Of a stretch of DNA of 64,000 bases, positions 12,301 through 23,832 are shown one piece after another. Positions within the stretch are counted from its first letter, which is position 1; each line of letters begins with the position of its first letter. Source of the DNA: Macropodus opercularis (Eukaryota > Chordata > Actinopteri > Anabantiformes > Osphronemidae). The position numbers and the translations under genes are program-made. A model generated the notes under the pieces. It saw only the letters and a list, made by a program, of their open reading frames with translations. It did not search any database and was not told the origin of the DNA. Location: positions 8,302,501 through 8,366,500 of the forward strand of contig CM061091.1 of NCBI GenBank assembly GCA_030770545.1. The letters are read 5' to 3'.

Positions 12301-15080
12301 TAAAACCTGCAGGCCTGATTTGCTACATGACCTACAATCTTCCTTTCGGAGGCCACTGCCTTCTTCCCACTATTTCACGCCAACACACACAGCAACCTTG
12401 CATTTAAAGCATTGAATAGATACTGATTGTCTTCTGTGGTCAATGACAATGGCTTATACCAAACTATATTGAATGTTGTGAGCTCAGATGAAGTGCCCTT
12501 TTCAGAGTGAAAGGCACTGCAATGTCCTCAAACAGCTCAAGGCCAATATGATATTTCCATCAGTCCATCATTTAGATTCTGTTATTAGAAGCATTTTAGT
12601 TTAGACAAAAGTAATAATATCAGTATCAATATAATATCTTGATGTTAAGGCAAATGTTGAGTCAAAAACTTTTCTGGGTTCTGAGTTAGAATTTGTGCAT
12701 CTGCTCACTGCTGCACAGCCGGTAGAATTGACATGATGTGAGCATTAGGCAGAAAGACAGAGTAAACTAGCAGCTCTCTTACAGTATCATGTTGTTATAT
12801 CCCTGATATTAAAGAACTACATGTCGAAGCAACAGCACAGTCATCGGTTTACACCTGGGTCTATCACACGATGCAGTTTGTTGCTGTGCTTTTTGTTAAC
12901 ATAACATCTCCAGGCCAGTTATGAAATCGCAACACAACCTCCGGCGATTGCTATTCACCACGGTCTTCTCCAGATAACCATTCATTTCATTTTACGTATT
13001 TAGTAAGTTTTAGTGCTTTATGTAATAACTGTGTGCCTTCACGCTAACAGACCAACCGATTGAGGTTGGTCTCTCCTTCAGCAGGGACTGTATAGCTTCT
13101 TTGTATACAGTAAAAGTTCCTTTGGATCATTTCTAGGAGGTATTGCAATGTCCGTATTAAATAAAATGAATAAATAAAAAATATAAAGTGCAACCAGGAT
13201 GATGGGGTTTCAGGTGGGTCTCCGGGGATTTTTGTTTTTTTTTGGTCGTGTGAGTGGGTGTGTGTAGCTGTGTGTGCGTGTGTTTAGGGGAGTGGTGTGT
13301 GTGCGTGCGTGTGTATCCTCCAAAGTGACTGACAGCTTTTCTAGGCTTCAGTCTGGCGCCTGACTGAAGGTAATCTCAGTGGCTGTAATTTGTTCCCTTT
13401 AGATGTGTTTGTTTTGTCAGTGACAGTATTTCTGAAATGGAACTGTCAGATGGGACACACAGTCTGAACATGAACGCTTTCATTGTAACAATGGCTGCGG
13501 TTTATATTAAAAAAAATGTGAGTTTGCTAACTCAACTGATATGGTGGCTCTCTTTGTCTTCCGCTGCAATTGTTTCATGTTATGATCAAACGTTAAATTT
13601 TTGTTAGACATCTATACAAAATGTCTTTGATTTTTATAATAAGGACATTTCAATTAATGTCTTATGATACAAAAAAAAAAACAAATGCGTCGTTGGCGTG
13701 ATCTGCCTGCTCTGGTAGTTACCACTCCATAGTTTCACAGCTTCCTGCACACACACACCCACACACACGTAGCCCCCAATCCCTCTACAGTATTAAATCC
13801 AGCTATTTGACACAAGATGGACGTGGTGGACAGGCAGAGCCCAGGGGACACAACTGGGGTTGCATATGAGGTGTCCGTTACTGGGAGGGCCATTTACATT
13901 TCTCCCTGCGCGTTTTCACTGACAGCGACACAATTTCCTGTTCCGTCTGGCGAGCTTCTGACTGTGAGCCAGGGACTGAAATGTAATCTTTGGGTCTCAC
14001 AGAGCGCTTAGCCTCCCTAGAGGATTTCGTCACCAAAACCATGAAGTCTACTTGGGTAATCTTTTATTCCAGGGCCCCCATGTTTTTCAGTCTGAAATAC
14101 AATGAAGCACTTAAAAACAGACTAATATCCATTAGTCCCAGGTTGGTTTATGTCCATGCACACAAACCAGATACAAACATTCAAATTATAGTCTTCTCTT
14201 GTACTGACCGTACAGTATATGATCGTTTTACCCATATTTGTATAGGTTTTAATGTATTTCCAGTCATGCATGCTCTGGAAGATTGACTGAGAGGGTCTGA
14301 AAGAGAGAGAGAGAGAGGTATTGTGTGTCTGAGCTGAAATGTATACGGGGAGCGTTGCGTTTGAGGTCATGTTGGTTGATTTCTCAGGAGAAAGGCTCTC
14401 TACAGGTTTATAGTAATAAGGAAACGTGGCCTCTCTCTGCTGCCACTGTGATTTATGTTTAGACAACAGATCACTGTGGCAGACAGCCTCACACAATGCA
14501 CTTACTGCTGGGCTTGTTTGTGACAGTGAATGACACAATTTAAATAGATATGTGCCATATCTATGCTCTTTACATGTGGAAAATTACAGTCGATTTTGCT
14601 ACAGTAAATCACAAGCTCTTTTTACTTATTTTTGTCGGCCAAGGCAGAAAATGAATACACTCGGCTAAGTGTATCCACTGCTTAGCCGGTTTTGAGAAAT
14701 CCCACCTTGGAATTAAAGCTTTGTGTATTTCACAGAATGGTTCAAAACACATGAATGAGGTTCATATTTTTAAGGATGTACTTGAGATGATGGCAGACAG
14801 ACAAAGTGTCACACCAAAGAGCACACGTTGACCTTCACACTGCTTAACATTAAACACATCTATCAAATAAAAAAAAATAATGACAGGACAACAGGAAGAA
14901 AAACAAACTATTAAAACAAAATATTAAACATTTTCCACCCCAAATGTAGCATGTTTATTCTTGAAACCTAGCCCTAAATGTGTTTACCAGTACTGCCAAA
15001 CGGTGAACACAATTCCATGTATCTTCCAATTCAGTGTATATTTGACGCTCTGCACATGTAGCCTGTCCACTGTAGGTCTG
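12301..15080. other. Intergenic DNA with an imperfect GT tract
   Basis: No supported gene. An imperfect GT/GTGC tract occupies about 13249-13313. TGACAG/CTGTCA sites cluster at 13329, 13421, 13443, 13920 and 14521. GA repeats lie near 14301-14317. A 138-residue minus-strand frame at 14122-14538 is compositionally unremarkable and is not called. Confidence 0.35.
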
Positions 15081-15196
15081 CAGGAGCACAACATGCGACT
15101 CCACACAGAAAGGCACCTGGCTGAGCCCTTGATTCGAGCCCAAGTACTTCTTACTGTGAGGCAACGGTGTTATCCACTACATCACCGTGTTGTCCC
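15081..15196 (-). mobile_element. tRNA-derived SINE head, fragment
   Basis: Read on the minus strand it begins CAACACGGTGATGTAGTGG, then GTTGCCTCACAGTAAGAAG, then GGGCTCGAATCAAGGG. That last word resembles a pol III B box (GGTTCGANTCC). It ends with TTTCTGTGTGGAGTCGCATG. This is the tRNA-like head and start of the body of a SINE abundant in percomorph fish. It is diverged and lacks the 3' tail. The tail-side parts of the same kind of element occur separately at 21.8 kb and 33.1 kb. Confidence 0.8.
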
Positions 15197-15199
15197 AGA

Positions 15200-17990
15200 T
15201 GAAAACTCTTACTTACAATGTTGAGTTGCAGTGAGAGATGGGGTCACCGGTGCCCTCTTGGACATGGAAGGGTCAGGTTCAGGTCCACCAGTCGTCCATG
15301 TACCTGCTGCATCTGTGTTGACTCTCTGCTAATCGGATGTTTGAATTATTTGTCAGCATATCCTCATGTGGCCTACTAGCAGTCGTGCTATTCCATTTTA
15401 TAATCGGTGCCTAATGTTGACCTTTGAACCATTTGTGTGTAGACTGTAGTCAGTGAAGTCTTTGAGTTTCTTTCTTAGTGAAAGATAGTGCAAAGGTTTA
15501 CTACACTGTAAAACCAAACCGATCATAAATCCCAAACTATCTGGACACGTTGTTGGGGAACGTGGAACAAGTCTGTTCATGCGGCCGCTTACCTCGAGTA
15601 ACATTGATTTTTCTATTATTGATAGGTCATTATCAATGTTTTATAAACGTTTTAAACCTCCACCTCAGTGATCAATAAACGTAGTGGGAGGCAACCAAGG
15701 AAACTATAAAAGCGAGCTATGGCGGCGCATCCTACCACATTCGTGTACACGGTTTTACAATAGCGTGACCTTTCTAAGGCTCTGGGACATGCACGACCGT
15801 TCCTTAACTCTCCAAATCAGTGCTCTAAGGACATATTAAATCTAGATAGAGCTACTGTATTAAGTGTGGAGTGTGTCACATGCTACATGTAGATAACCTT
15901 GTGTTATTAGCTCCCTGATGGCCAATCAATACGCCACTTCCTAGCTGCGGAAGATGAACCAAGTCCCTCGCCTAGATAATCATCTCTCACTGTCTGACAC
16001 CAAATAATTGGTAGCCTCTCAATCCCAGCTTGGTTGACAAGGGTGTTTTGCATATTAAAAACACTGTGCTAACAGTCTATCATCCTGAAAACAGAGAATA
16101 AACATGCATATACATAATATTTTGAGATAATTGAGCTGGGATGCATCACCACACCCCAAGGAACAAAAATAGCTTGATAAAGAGAAGCTGGGGATGGGCT
16201 CTGCTTTAAGCGTTCTGTTGATCATTTCTTGTAATGCTATGCGTAGTGAGGGAAGGATGGTGTTAATGACAGTGTTGGGAAAAGAACCGCAGCAGAGAGT
16301 AGAGTCCCTGATGGCCATTTCTCTGTGGACTGAAGACATCATCTTCCCACTGAGCGGAAGGTCCCTGGCGGATGGAGCTGACATGGATGATGAGGATGGT
16401 GATGATGTTTCAACGAAAAAACTCCCTGTCCATCTGTCCACAGCGGCGCTTCTGCTTCCTCTCTCACTGCTGTGCTTTCACTTTCTCCATTTTCTGTCTT
16501 TTCATCTAAGAACTCTGTGCTTTTGGAGCTGAATTGTAAACAGCTACTTGCTTGTCTGTGCATCAAACTTATTATACAGGAAGAGCAAAGACTGAAACAA
16601 ATATTGCTGTAATTTTAAAAATCACAAAATCAAGTTAAAATTCTCTATCTTGGATCATAAAGCCAAGAGTTAATCTCGCTCTGACTATATGCAGATACAC
16701 AACAGGAGCTGCTCCTCTGGCAGCTGCACTTTTCAGCACTATCATGACGGCCAAGACAGAAATTGACAAATCCTGTAGGTGGATCAGTCTTCCTGACTGT
16801 CAGAGGGCAGCCGGTAAAGTTAGGTCATCAGGTCTGTAACCATCCGATAATCAGCACTAGCTGCCCACAGCGGTGTGTTCTGTTCAGACCACTATTGTTG
16901 GCACGGATGTGTAATTCTTTGTGCTTCTTTGCTGACAATGTACAACGTAGCTTCTGACGCTTGCCACATATTAAGTAATACCTGTAGCTTTTTTCCTAAT
17001 TAAACTATTATATTTCTTCTTACTTATCTTCTAAAATGCAGATTTCTGCCACATCCAAGGCCGTTTAGTTGCCACTGTACTCTTACATCCCTTGGTAAAG
17101 CCACCAGACAAGCCACAAACCAAAACATGAATGTGCATATTCAATCACAGAGTTTTCAAAAGTGAAGTAACCCAACACTGTCGCTGACCTTTTTTGTCTG
17201 GACTGGACTTTTTTAAGGTCACTTAGCCGTTCTCTGTGGAATCTGGCATTGGATGGCAGGGTAAACTTCATATAGCTGATATAGCTGTCATCTCTGTCTC
17301 TGCCTCCCATGGTGGTACTGAGGGTATGTGTGTTTGTGCCAGTCTTACAAGGGCAACATCAAGTCACAATGTGAGTGTCAAAGTGAGAGAAGGGCTGCCC
17401 TAATATCAAAACATATGGAGATCACTGCCAGAAGCAGCAGCGCCTGTGCTTTCAGGGTGGAAGCTAGATGGTGGATGTTGTGGAAACTGACAGCCAGCCG
17501 AGTGCCCACCCACGGGGGCTGGCGTTCCTGGGGCACGGCTGTGGCCAGGCGCCAGGGGAGCTCCAGCGAAGCTCCACATTTGGAAGGGTGTGAGTGTGTG
17601 TAGGGAGGTGCTGTCATTGCTGGATCAGTGGCAGAGGTGGACACTGTGGGCCCAGGTTCACCACATAACCCTCAGGGGATAATTCACGTGGGGCACAGAG
17701 GGTGGTTCTGCTAACCTCTACAATACAGCCATACAAACATCCACATACTGTACGTGTACAAAACTGATGAGTTTTTCATTCACCTAATGTAATTTTATTA
17801 GATTAATCCCTTAGTTTATTATTCCCTACTAACTGTGAAGTTCACCCTTAGCTTTCAAACTAACTCAGTTTTTGTATGATTAAAAAAAGAGTTCTGATCA
17901 TGTTCACATAACACTGAAGATGATATGAGAACATCTGTTTCTTCTCTTACCACAGATTAGCTTCTAATTTTCCTTTTAACATCAAATGAA
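15200..17990. other. Intergenic DNA, no gene supported
   Basis: Contains overlapping open frames on both strands at 16055-16532, including an acidic stretch from GATGATGAGGATGGTGATG. Neither has splice context or a recognisable domain. A GC-richer patch lies at 17440-17660, also without coding support. CTGTCA/TGACAG sites lie near 17287, 17489 and 17611. Confidence 0.35.
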
Positions 17991-17994
17991 ACAA

Positions 17995-18255
17995 GGCAGT
18001 TTGATGGAAATCATCATTTTTTAGCAAAACAGCCGTAATTTGTAAAAAAATTGTCGTGAATATTGTCAATTACTTCCGAGTTGGTATAGCTGTCAGGTCC
18101 AATCACACTTTGAATGTTGTTTACACTCCATTTTCACACAGACTGTGATAATTTCTGTCAACTTTGATTGTTTCTAGGTAAGAGTAATTACAGCGAGCTC
18201 AGTGAAATCTTCTATCAAATAAATATCCATGTGCTGTGCCTCCCACCAGCTTTAA
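17995..18255 (+). promoter_or_regulatory. Duplicated non-coding element, copy B
   Basis: This is the partner of copy A at 11240-11505. Matching anchors are TTTGATGGAAATCA (18000), ATTGTCAATTA (18062), ATAGCTGTCAG (18086), GTTGTTT (18116), TGTGATAATTTCTGTCAA (about 18143), GTAATTAC (18184) and CCTCCCACCAGCT (18239). The distance between ATTGTCAATTA and ATAGCTGTCAG is 24 bases in both copies. The bases between anchors have diverged strongly, so the copies are old. The spacing suggests the anchors were held by selection. No mobile-element hallmark is seen. Confidence 0.55.
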
Positions 18256-20560
18256 GAAATGGAACAAAGATAAATGTTGAAAATAAGTGAGATACTGAAA
18301 AATAATTAAAGGGGAAGCTTCTGTTTGCTGCACAGTGTCTCACTAAGTCATAGAATGCTGTTATTGTCAATTGTATCTATCAGTAAAGAGTGAAGTGACG
18401 GCGTGTAGGGGCTGTGAGATGCTTGCTCCCCTGGGGTCATCATACAGCGTGGTTTAGTGTTTTCAAGCTCAATATTGTGGCTTTACAGCTTCCAGAGTTA
18501 TTGTTGGGTTCCAGCTCTGATTAATTTGGCACAAGAAACATAACAGAACAGCAAACAGAACCTTTTAAACATGAATTTGTCATGCAACTAGGATTCCAAA
18601 TCATAAAAGTATCGGGTTCCAGGTTCTAATGTCTTCCCTATTGAAAACCGACAATAGCAGGTAGAGTCAAGTAAAGTCAACTGAAGGCAAGCCAGCGGTT
18701 GCAAACCTATACATGTGCGTGTATGTCTGTAACCTAAAGCCCTACCCAGTTACTTTACCACTCTAGTCAGCTCTGCACAGCTGCAAGAGTCAGGGCATTA
18801 CAACCTGGGCCAGTGTCTTGTGCAAGGCCACTTCGAAGGCCAATAGGAACTGATGGCCCTTTCATTTGTGGACAAATATGCGATAACGTAACAAAAATTT
18901 GTTGTTGGAAATGCAACATGATAATATTTTCCACAGTCACCAACTGCTGCAAGAATTCTATATACTGTGTGTTTAAAAATGTTTTTTATAAGCAAGATGC
19001 CTTTTCCCAGAGATTACAATAAAAAACAACATTGAGTATTATTCATGTATCAGTAACTGGTCAGAATTAAATTTTTCCTACATTGTGATCAACAATGTGC
19101 AGGTGAACCCTTGACCTTTTTTTTCCCAGAGCCAGCTTCTAGAACAAGACTGTGACCATTTTCTGTTAAAAAATCTGTCAATTTTTGACCTCAGCTGGCT
19201 TAGACATAGGACAATTCAGGAGCAGAATAGCGCCACTGTCAAACAGTCAGGGCACATCGGGGAGGCAGATTATGTTCATGTATCATGCATCCATTTCCAT
19301 CTTAAAAGCCCCGCATTCCAGGTGATTAAGCGCTCTTGATTGGATGATCAAACTTTACTGCACACTGGGGATGCTGGGGACTTTTACTCACGTTATGGCC
19401 GGAGTGCCCTCGGCTGGAATTTACACTGTATTAAAACTCAGCATTTTGCTGACGTGTTTGGAATCTTTTGTCCATTTGCACTCACAGAAACAGTGGCAGC
19501 TAGCATTCACAAAACGGCCGGCATACTAATTATGTGCAAGCCAAAAGTAAGACAGAATTCAAAATAGCTCAGTGGACGTGTAATTCCTGACAACAACGCA
19601 GTCCTTGTAATGTAAAACTCTAAAGGAGTCAGTGCATCAAGTGGATTTCAACAGGTGTGCAACAGATTTCTTAGAAACAAATCCCTTAACATGACATGCT
19701 GTTAAACACTTTCTGTGGTTTACACAAAGAGCCGGACTGTGGATCGGTGCACAATGGGGTCGTGTATGTGTGAGTACATGAGTGGGTCCATGTCCTCTTC
19801 ATGTTAGGAGGATATTGACAGCATACGGGCAGCATGTTGATTATCCAGCAAGGGTGAAGCCGTCAGGTGGGAGTCACATCACTAAGGAGTGATGAGACAA
19901 TCAGACAGAGAGGGGAAGGCATATGTCAGGGGCAGAAGACAATGACAATAAGCTGTCTGTCTCAGCTAACATGGACCCTGCACTGCATCAGCCACCGATT
20001 AGGTACAGCACCGCTGTAAAAAGACACACACACACACACACAGGTCACATGTCAATACAGTCTCCATGTCTTGTCATACCTTTTGTAAAATTTGGACAAA
20101 AGTCCACCCTTAATCCAAAGCAAGCCAGTGTGTTTAAAGAACATTGCTTTCTAAAGTGCCTGGCACCAGGAGGCTAACAAAACACTTCTATTTTGATTTT
20201 TTTAATTGCTTGTAGACAAATTGTACAATTCTGTGGGAAAAGGGCATCATCAGTGATCAACACCACGACTGCAATCGTGAAAATATTGCAATCCGCACGG
20301 CTTTATATTAATGACTGAACATAAGACCCCTTATAGACAGTAGCTGGTAATATTTTGCACAGTGAGGCTTTTTCTTGACTTTAGTGTGTTCTATAAAACC
20401 ATTTGCCTTTTCATTTATTTATTTAGAATTTTCCTTCACTAGTGTAAAATAAGCCAACATAAGCATGTTTCATTATTTGTACAATCTTTAATTATGCATC
20501 AGTTGTGGTGTGCACATTAAAGAAGATACAACTAAAATGCTCATTAAATTTGCATAAGCG
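18256..20560. other. Intergenic DNA, nothing recognised
   Basis: Unique-looking sequence. TALE-type CTGTCA/TGACAG words occur near 19177, 19238 and 19816. Enhancer-like texture is present at about 19790-19900 but is not strong. No coding frame is supported. Confidence 0.35.
20023..20042. repeat. (AC)n microsatellite
   Basis: About ten uninterrupted AC units. Confidence 0.9.
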
Positions 20561-20564
20561 ACAA

Positions 20565-20790
20565 CATTTAAAATGAGTACAAATACACAGGAAGGGGTCT
20601 ATTTACCACTCCACAGATGAAAGGGCAGGGGATATTAAGAGGTGGGGCTGCATCTGAATTCACAGAGAAACTCCTAATCTTACTCAATAGTCCTTTGCGA
20701 ACTAATTGACTTTTAATTAATCCCCTTGATATTTGGACAAGCACAGACCTTAGCAATAGGTTTTCTGTGCTTAACACCTGCATTGTGCAT
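20565..20790. promoter_or_regulatory. Enhancer-like block
   Basis: Repeat-free sequence with GGTCTATTTACCACTCC, ACTAATTGACTTTTAATTAA and CCCCTTGATATTTGGACAAG. Two homeodomain palindromes sit next to longer non-repetitive phrases. The minus-strand frame over it is not called. Confidence 0.35.
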
Positions 20791-21815
20791 ATCCCAAATA
20801 TACTGTGTTCACTTAAAACTGTACTAATATAGAAAAAAAGTGTAAAATATAATTTATTTTATAATACAAGACATCCACTGGATGGACACAATGGTCAAGT
20901 AGAGAAATAAACTGGTCGTGTCCAAAACAGGTTAACCTTAAGAGAACAACCACCAAATTAGCCAAATACAAGCCTTTACATTTATAGGTGTGGAAACCTT
21001 GTTTGATTTAAAATAATCATTTTGTTTTAATTATTATAGTCTACCATATTTACAGTGCATCATAGTGGCTGTGATTTGAAAAGGAATCAATTAGACACCA
21101 TAACGTGTTTGCATTAGTCTATGTATACTGTATACGTGTAGCTCTTCGAACGTTTATACAGCCAGTATGAAATTCCCAGGGTGAAAAACTGCAGGCAGTG
21201 CGTGATGAGTTTATTGCGTGTAATGACGGATGAATAGGGATCGCTGATCATACTGTAGAGTGATCAAGGGCAAAGAGAGAGAGAGAGAGAATGTGAAGGA
21301 GAAAGAGAGGATAAGAGTGCAACAGACAGAAAAACAGATAAAGTGGAGTGATGGACATGTCTCATCCTCTCTCTGACAGTTTTATCAATAGCCTCAGGAC
21401 ACAGAAATGCTGGCATACACACATAGACACACACACACAGTCACGTCTCCCGTGTGACTGACAGCTAGCAGGTGCTAGGTGAATGAAGTTGTCAGGCTGG
21501 CTGCTGATCAGCTGTGCGTCACCGTAACAACAGCTGAAGGCTCAGCTTGATGCGTCACTGCGCTTGAAGGTGATACCTTGTTGTGCCATATAGCTTAGTG
21601 GATGCGTGTGTGCCAGTAGGAGACATCTACATTAAATAAGCCAAGGCCACTGCGTGAGGTTCTGTTTGTTTGCTCTCTAGAGTCTCATTTACTTTTTACA
21701 TTTATCGATATTATGACTGAATTAACACTGTTGTGTGTCCACATTTGTGGCAGTAATGTTAGCCTGTGAGCCAGGCGACTTTCCATGTGTATTTGCATGT
21801 CTCACCTGTACAGGA
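20791..21815. other. Intergenic DNA with a short GA microsatellite
   Basis: AT-rich sequence. A GA run lies at 21274-21291 and degenerate ACACAC lies near 21416-21440. TGACAG occurs at about 21375 and 21460. No gene is seen. Confidence 0.4.
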
Positions 21816-21817
21816 TC

Positions 21818-22003
21818 AGTGTGGATTCGCTCCTGGTACTTCGGCTTCCTCCCACAGTCCAAAGGCATGTACAGTAGTCAGGTTAACTTGTGACTATGAG
21901 GTTCATGAAGACTTGTCTGTGGCTGTGTGTTGTGCATGTGATGGACTGCTGACCTGTCCTGGTTGCATCCTGCCTCTCGTCCAATGACTGCTGAGCCCCA
22001 CCA
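21818..22003 (+). mobile_element. SINE body fragment
   Basis: Contains CGGCTTCCTCCCACAGTCCA, then AAAGGCATGTACAG, TGTGATGGACTGCTGACCTG and GCATCCTGCCTCTCGTCCAA. This is the body of the same common teleost SINE whose tRNA-like head lies inverted at 15.1 kb. Its head is missing, and LTR-like sequence follows within about 40 bases. Confidence 0.8.
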
Positions 22004-22039
22004 CCCATTAAAACGTACAGTAGATAGGTGCATGACTAA

Positions 22040-22430
22040 TTTGGTGTTGCTACACGTTGTGTTTAATTTCCTGTTCAGTTTGTATATTAGCCTGCCCTTG
22101 TGTCTCTGTCCTTTGTCGGTCTGTCACATGCATGGTGTGGTGTTCTGTGAGGTGGAGGCATATCATTGTAAGTCTGTTTATGTCCAACCTTGTGGTTTAG
22201 TCCTGTCATTTTTCATGCATATGTAAGAGCCTTTAGTCCAGTCGTGTTGTGCTCATGTAAAGTGTCACTAGTCCTGCCATGTTCGTTTGAGTTTCCCACT
22301 TTATGTTTACTTGCTCAAATAAAGTCACTGTTCAGTTAAAGTCTAGTCTGGGTCGTGCATTTGGGTCCACACCTCCTTCCACTCTCTAAAACACAGAAAC
22401 CAATTCCAGCACTGTGTCACAATTTCTACT
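22040..22430 (+). mobile_element. LTR-like retroelement end, decayed
   Basis: The segment has the look of a teleost LTR or element 3' end: a T-rich stretch with TGCCATGTTCGTTTGAG and TTTGAGTTTCCCACTTT, then a polyadenylation signal in CTCAAATAAAGTCACTG. Next comes CGTGCATTTGGGTCCACAC, and it finishes near CACTGTGTCAC. No internal protein domains flank it, so it would be a solo or truncated copy. I could not find a matching second LTR or a target-site duplication. Confidence 0.5.
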
Positions 22431-22744
22431 AAAGTGGTTTTCGAGATCAGGAATTCTGAACCTTTAATGGCTCTTCCCTTTTTTTCTTCTAAGCCCTTCT
22501 TTATGTCCTATCTTTCTTGTTCATCATTTTGCCCTGTGTTCAGGGTGGAATGGATGGGATGGCTCTGGGTGAGAGGGAATCTATCGGAGCAGAGCCAGAC
22601 TTTTGCTCCGAGTTTTTCATGAAACCTGTTGAAATAGTAAACCTGCTTATTTTCTCCGTATCTCGTCCGTCTTCTGTCTCACCCTCTGTCTCTCTTCCTT
22701 CCTCCCCTGTTATTTCTCCTCATCCCTCCTAGACTCTCCTCCCT

Positions 22745-22960
22745 AAGTGGGCTTTGAAGAGTTAACATTGAAATGTGATATCCCACTGTGCGTTGCCTCC
22801 AGATATCTATTAAGAAAAGCACAGGCAGTGCTCTCTCTATCACAGCTTAGACACCAGATGTTGCTTACATCTCCACTCATTGCAGATGTAATGGGCCTGA
22901 ATGCTGCAGTTTGTGACGTTACTGGCATCCATCCTGTGCCGTGCAGCTCCCGAGGAAAAA
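22745..22960. promoter_or_regulatory. Enhancer-like block
   Basis: Dense non-repetitive sequence including ACATTGAAATGTGATATCCC, TCCAGATATCTATTAAG, CCACTCATTGCAGATGTAAT and TTTGTGACGTTACTGGC, a CRE-like TGACGTTA. Frames are open on both strands here but show no protein features, so a regulatory reading is preferred. Confidence 0.3.
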
Positions 22961-23749
22961 AGCGAGACGCACAGCGTAAAAGAGAGAAAGAGAAAAAGAT
23001 GTGCAATTATCCTCTATTGCCACAAACTCCTTTGTTTTCCAAGCAGTAGGGGAAAATTGTATTCAAAAATGACAGCTTTCAAAGTAAAGATGGGCGTTCA
23101 GTTGAGACTTGAGATTTGTAAGGGTGTCGTACTGTAGCTTACGTGAGTGTGTATATATATTTCAGATTTTAGGCAGGGCTGTACTTTCAGGTTTGACCAT
23201 CCTTAAACATCCTTACACAAGATACCATTTATGCATATCCGGAATCTGGTTTTGATAAGACATGAAGATCACTTTTGAGGAAGGATTGGGGGACATGAAA
23301 AAACTGTGAGAGATAAAAAGAAGATACTACATCAAATCTAGGTAAATAAAAGAAATCAGCTACAAGTAGGCATCGGTGAGTTTTCTGAGTTGTTGGAAGT
23401 GTTTTCAGACATTGTAGTTGACTTTCACATGAGAACGTCAGTAACAAAAAGCAAGCAGAGAAGAGGTGGCTGGTATGAACAGGATGTCACAAAGGGCTAT
23501 TGTCAGATTCCTGCATTTGGTGAAGGTTTAGGCAACAAAAGCACTTTGACTAGACTTTAGAAAAAAAAAAACAACACCCCAGTTCCAACTATTTTAAGAA
23601 GTGCAGACAGCCTTTTGACATAATGACGCCACTATGTTTGTGGTGAAATTACTAATGCATTAATAACATTTTGCATAAAACCAGAAAAATTAGTGAGCTG
23701 GAGCTGAGTGCTGCAGCTCCCCATCATCCCAACGTCCTGCAGTAATGCT
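22961..23749. other. Intergenic DNA, nothing recognised
   Basis: Unique-looking AT-rich sequence with a short poly-A run near 23562-23573. No gene, repeat or strong motif cluster. Confidence 0.4.
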
Positions 23750-23832
23750 TATATACACTGCTTTGCCATGTGACCTATCCAATTTCACTGTACAAGTGAC
23801 AGTGACAATAAAGAATCTATCTATCTATCTTA
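23750..23832 (+). mobile_element. LINE-type 3' tail with ATCT repeat
   Basis: CCAATTTCACTGTACAAGTG is followed by GACAATAAAGAATCTAT and a short (CTAT)n run at 23818-23831. A 3' end of this form, with AATAAAG and a tandem tetranucleotide, is characteristic of 5'-truncated non-LTR retrotransposons in teleosts. The upstream limit is unclear and no coding part remains. Confidence 0.55.

Noticed and set aside
14122..14538. 138-residue minus-strand open frame
   Set aside because: No domain, no splice context and a composition like intergenic sequence.
15081..15196. A functional tRNA gene on the minus strand
   Set aside because: The tRNA-like head is diverged and runs into a SINE body; no intact cloverleaf can be drawn.
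16055..16532. Overlapping long frames on both strands, one with an acidic run
   Set aside because: Neither has family features. The acidic run comes from GAT-type triplets, and frames on both strands suggest chance or old repeat.
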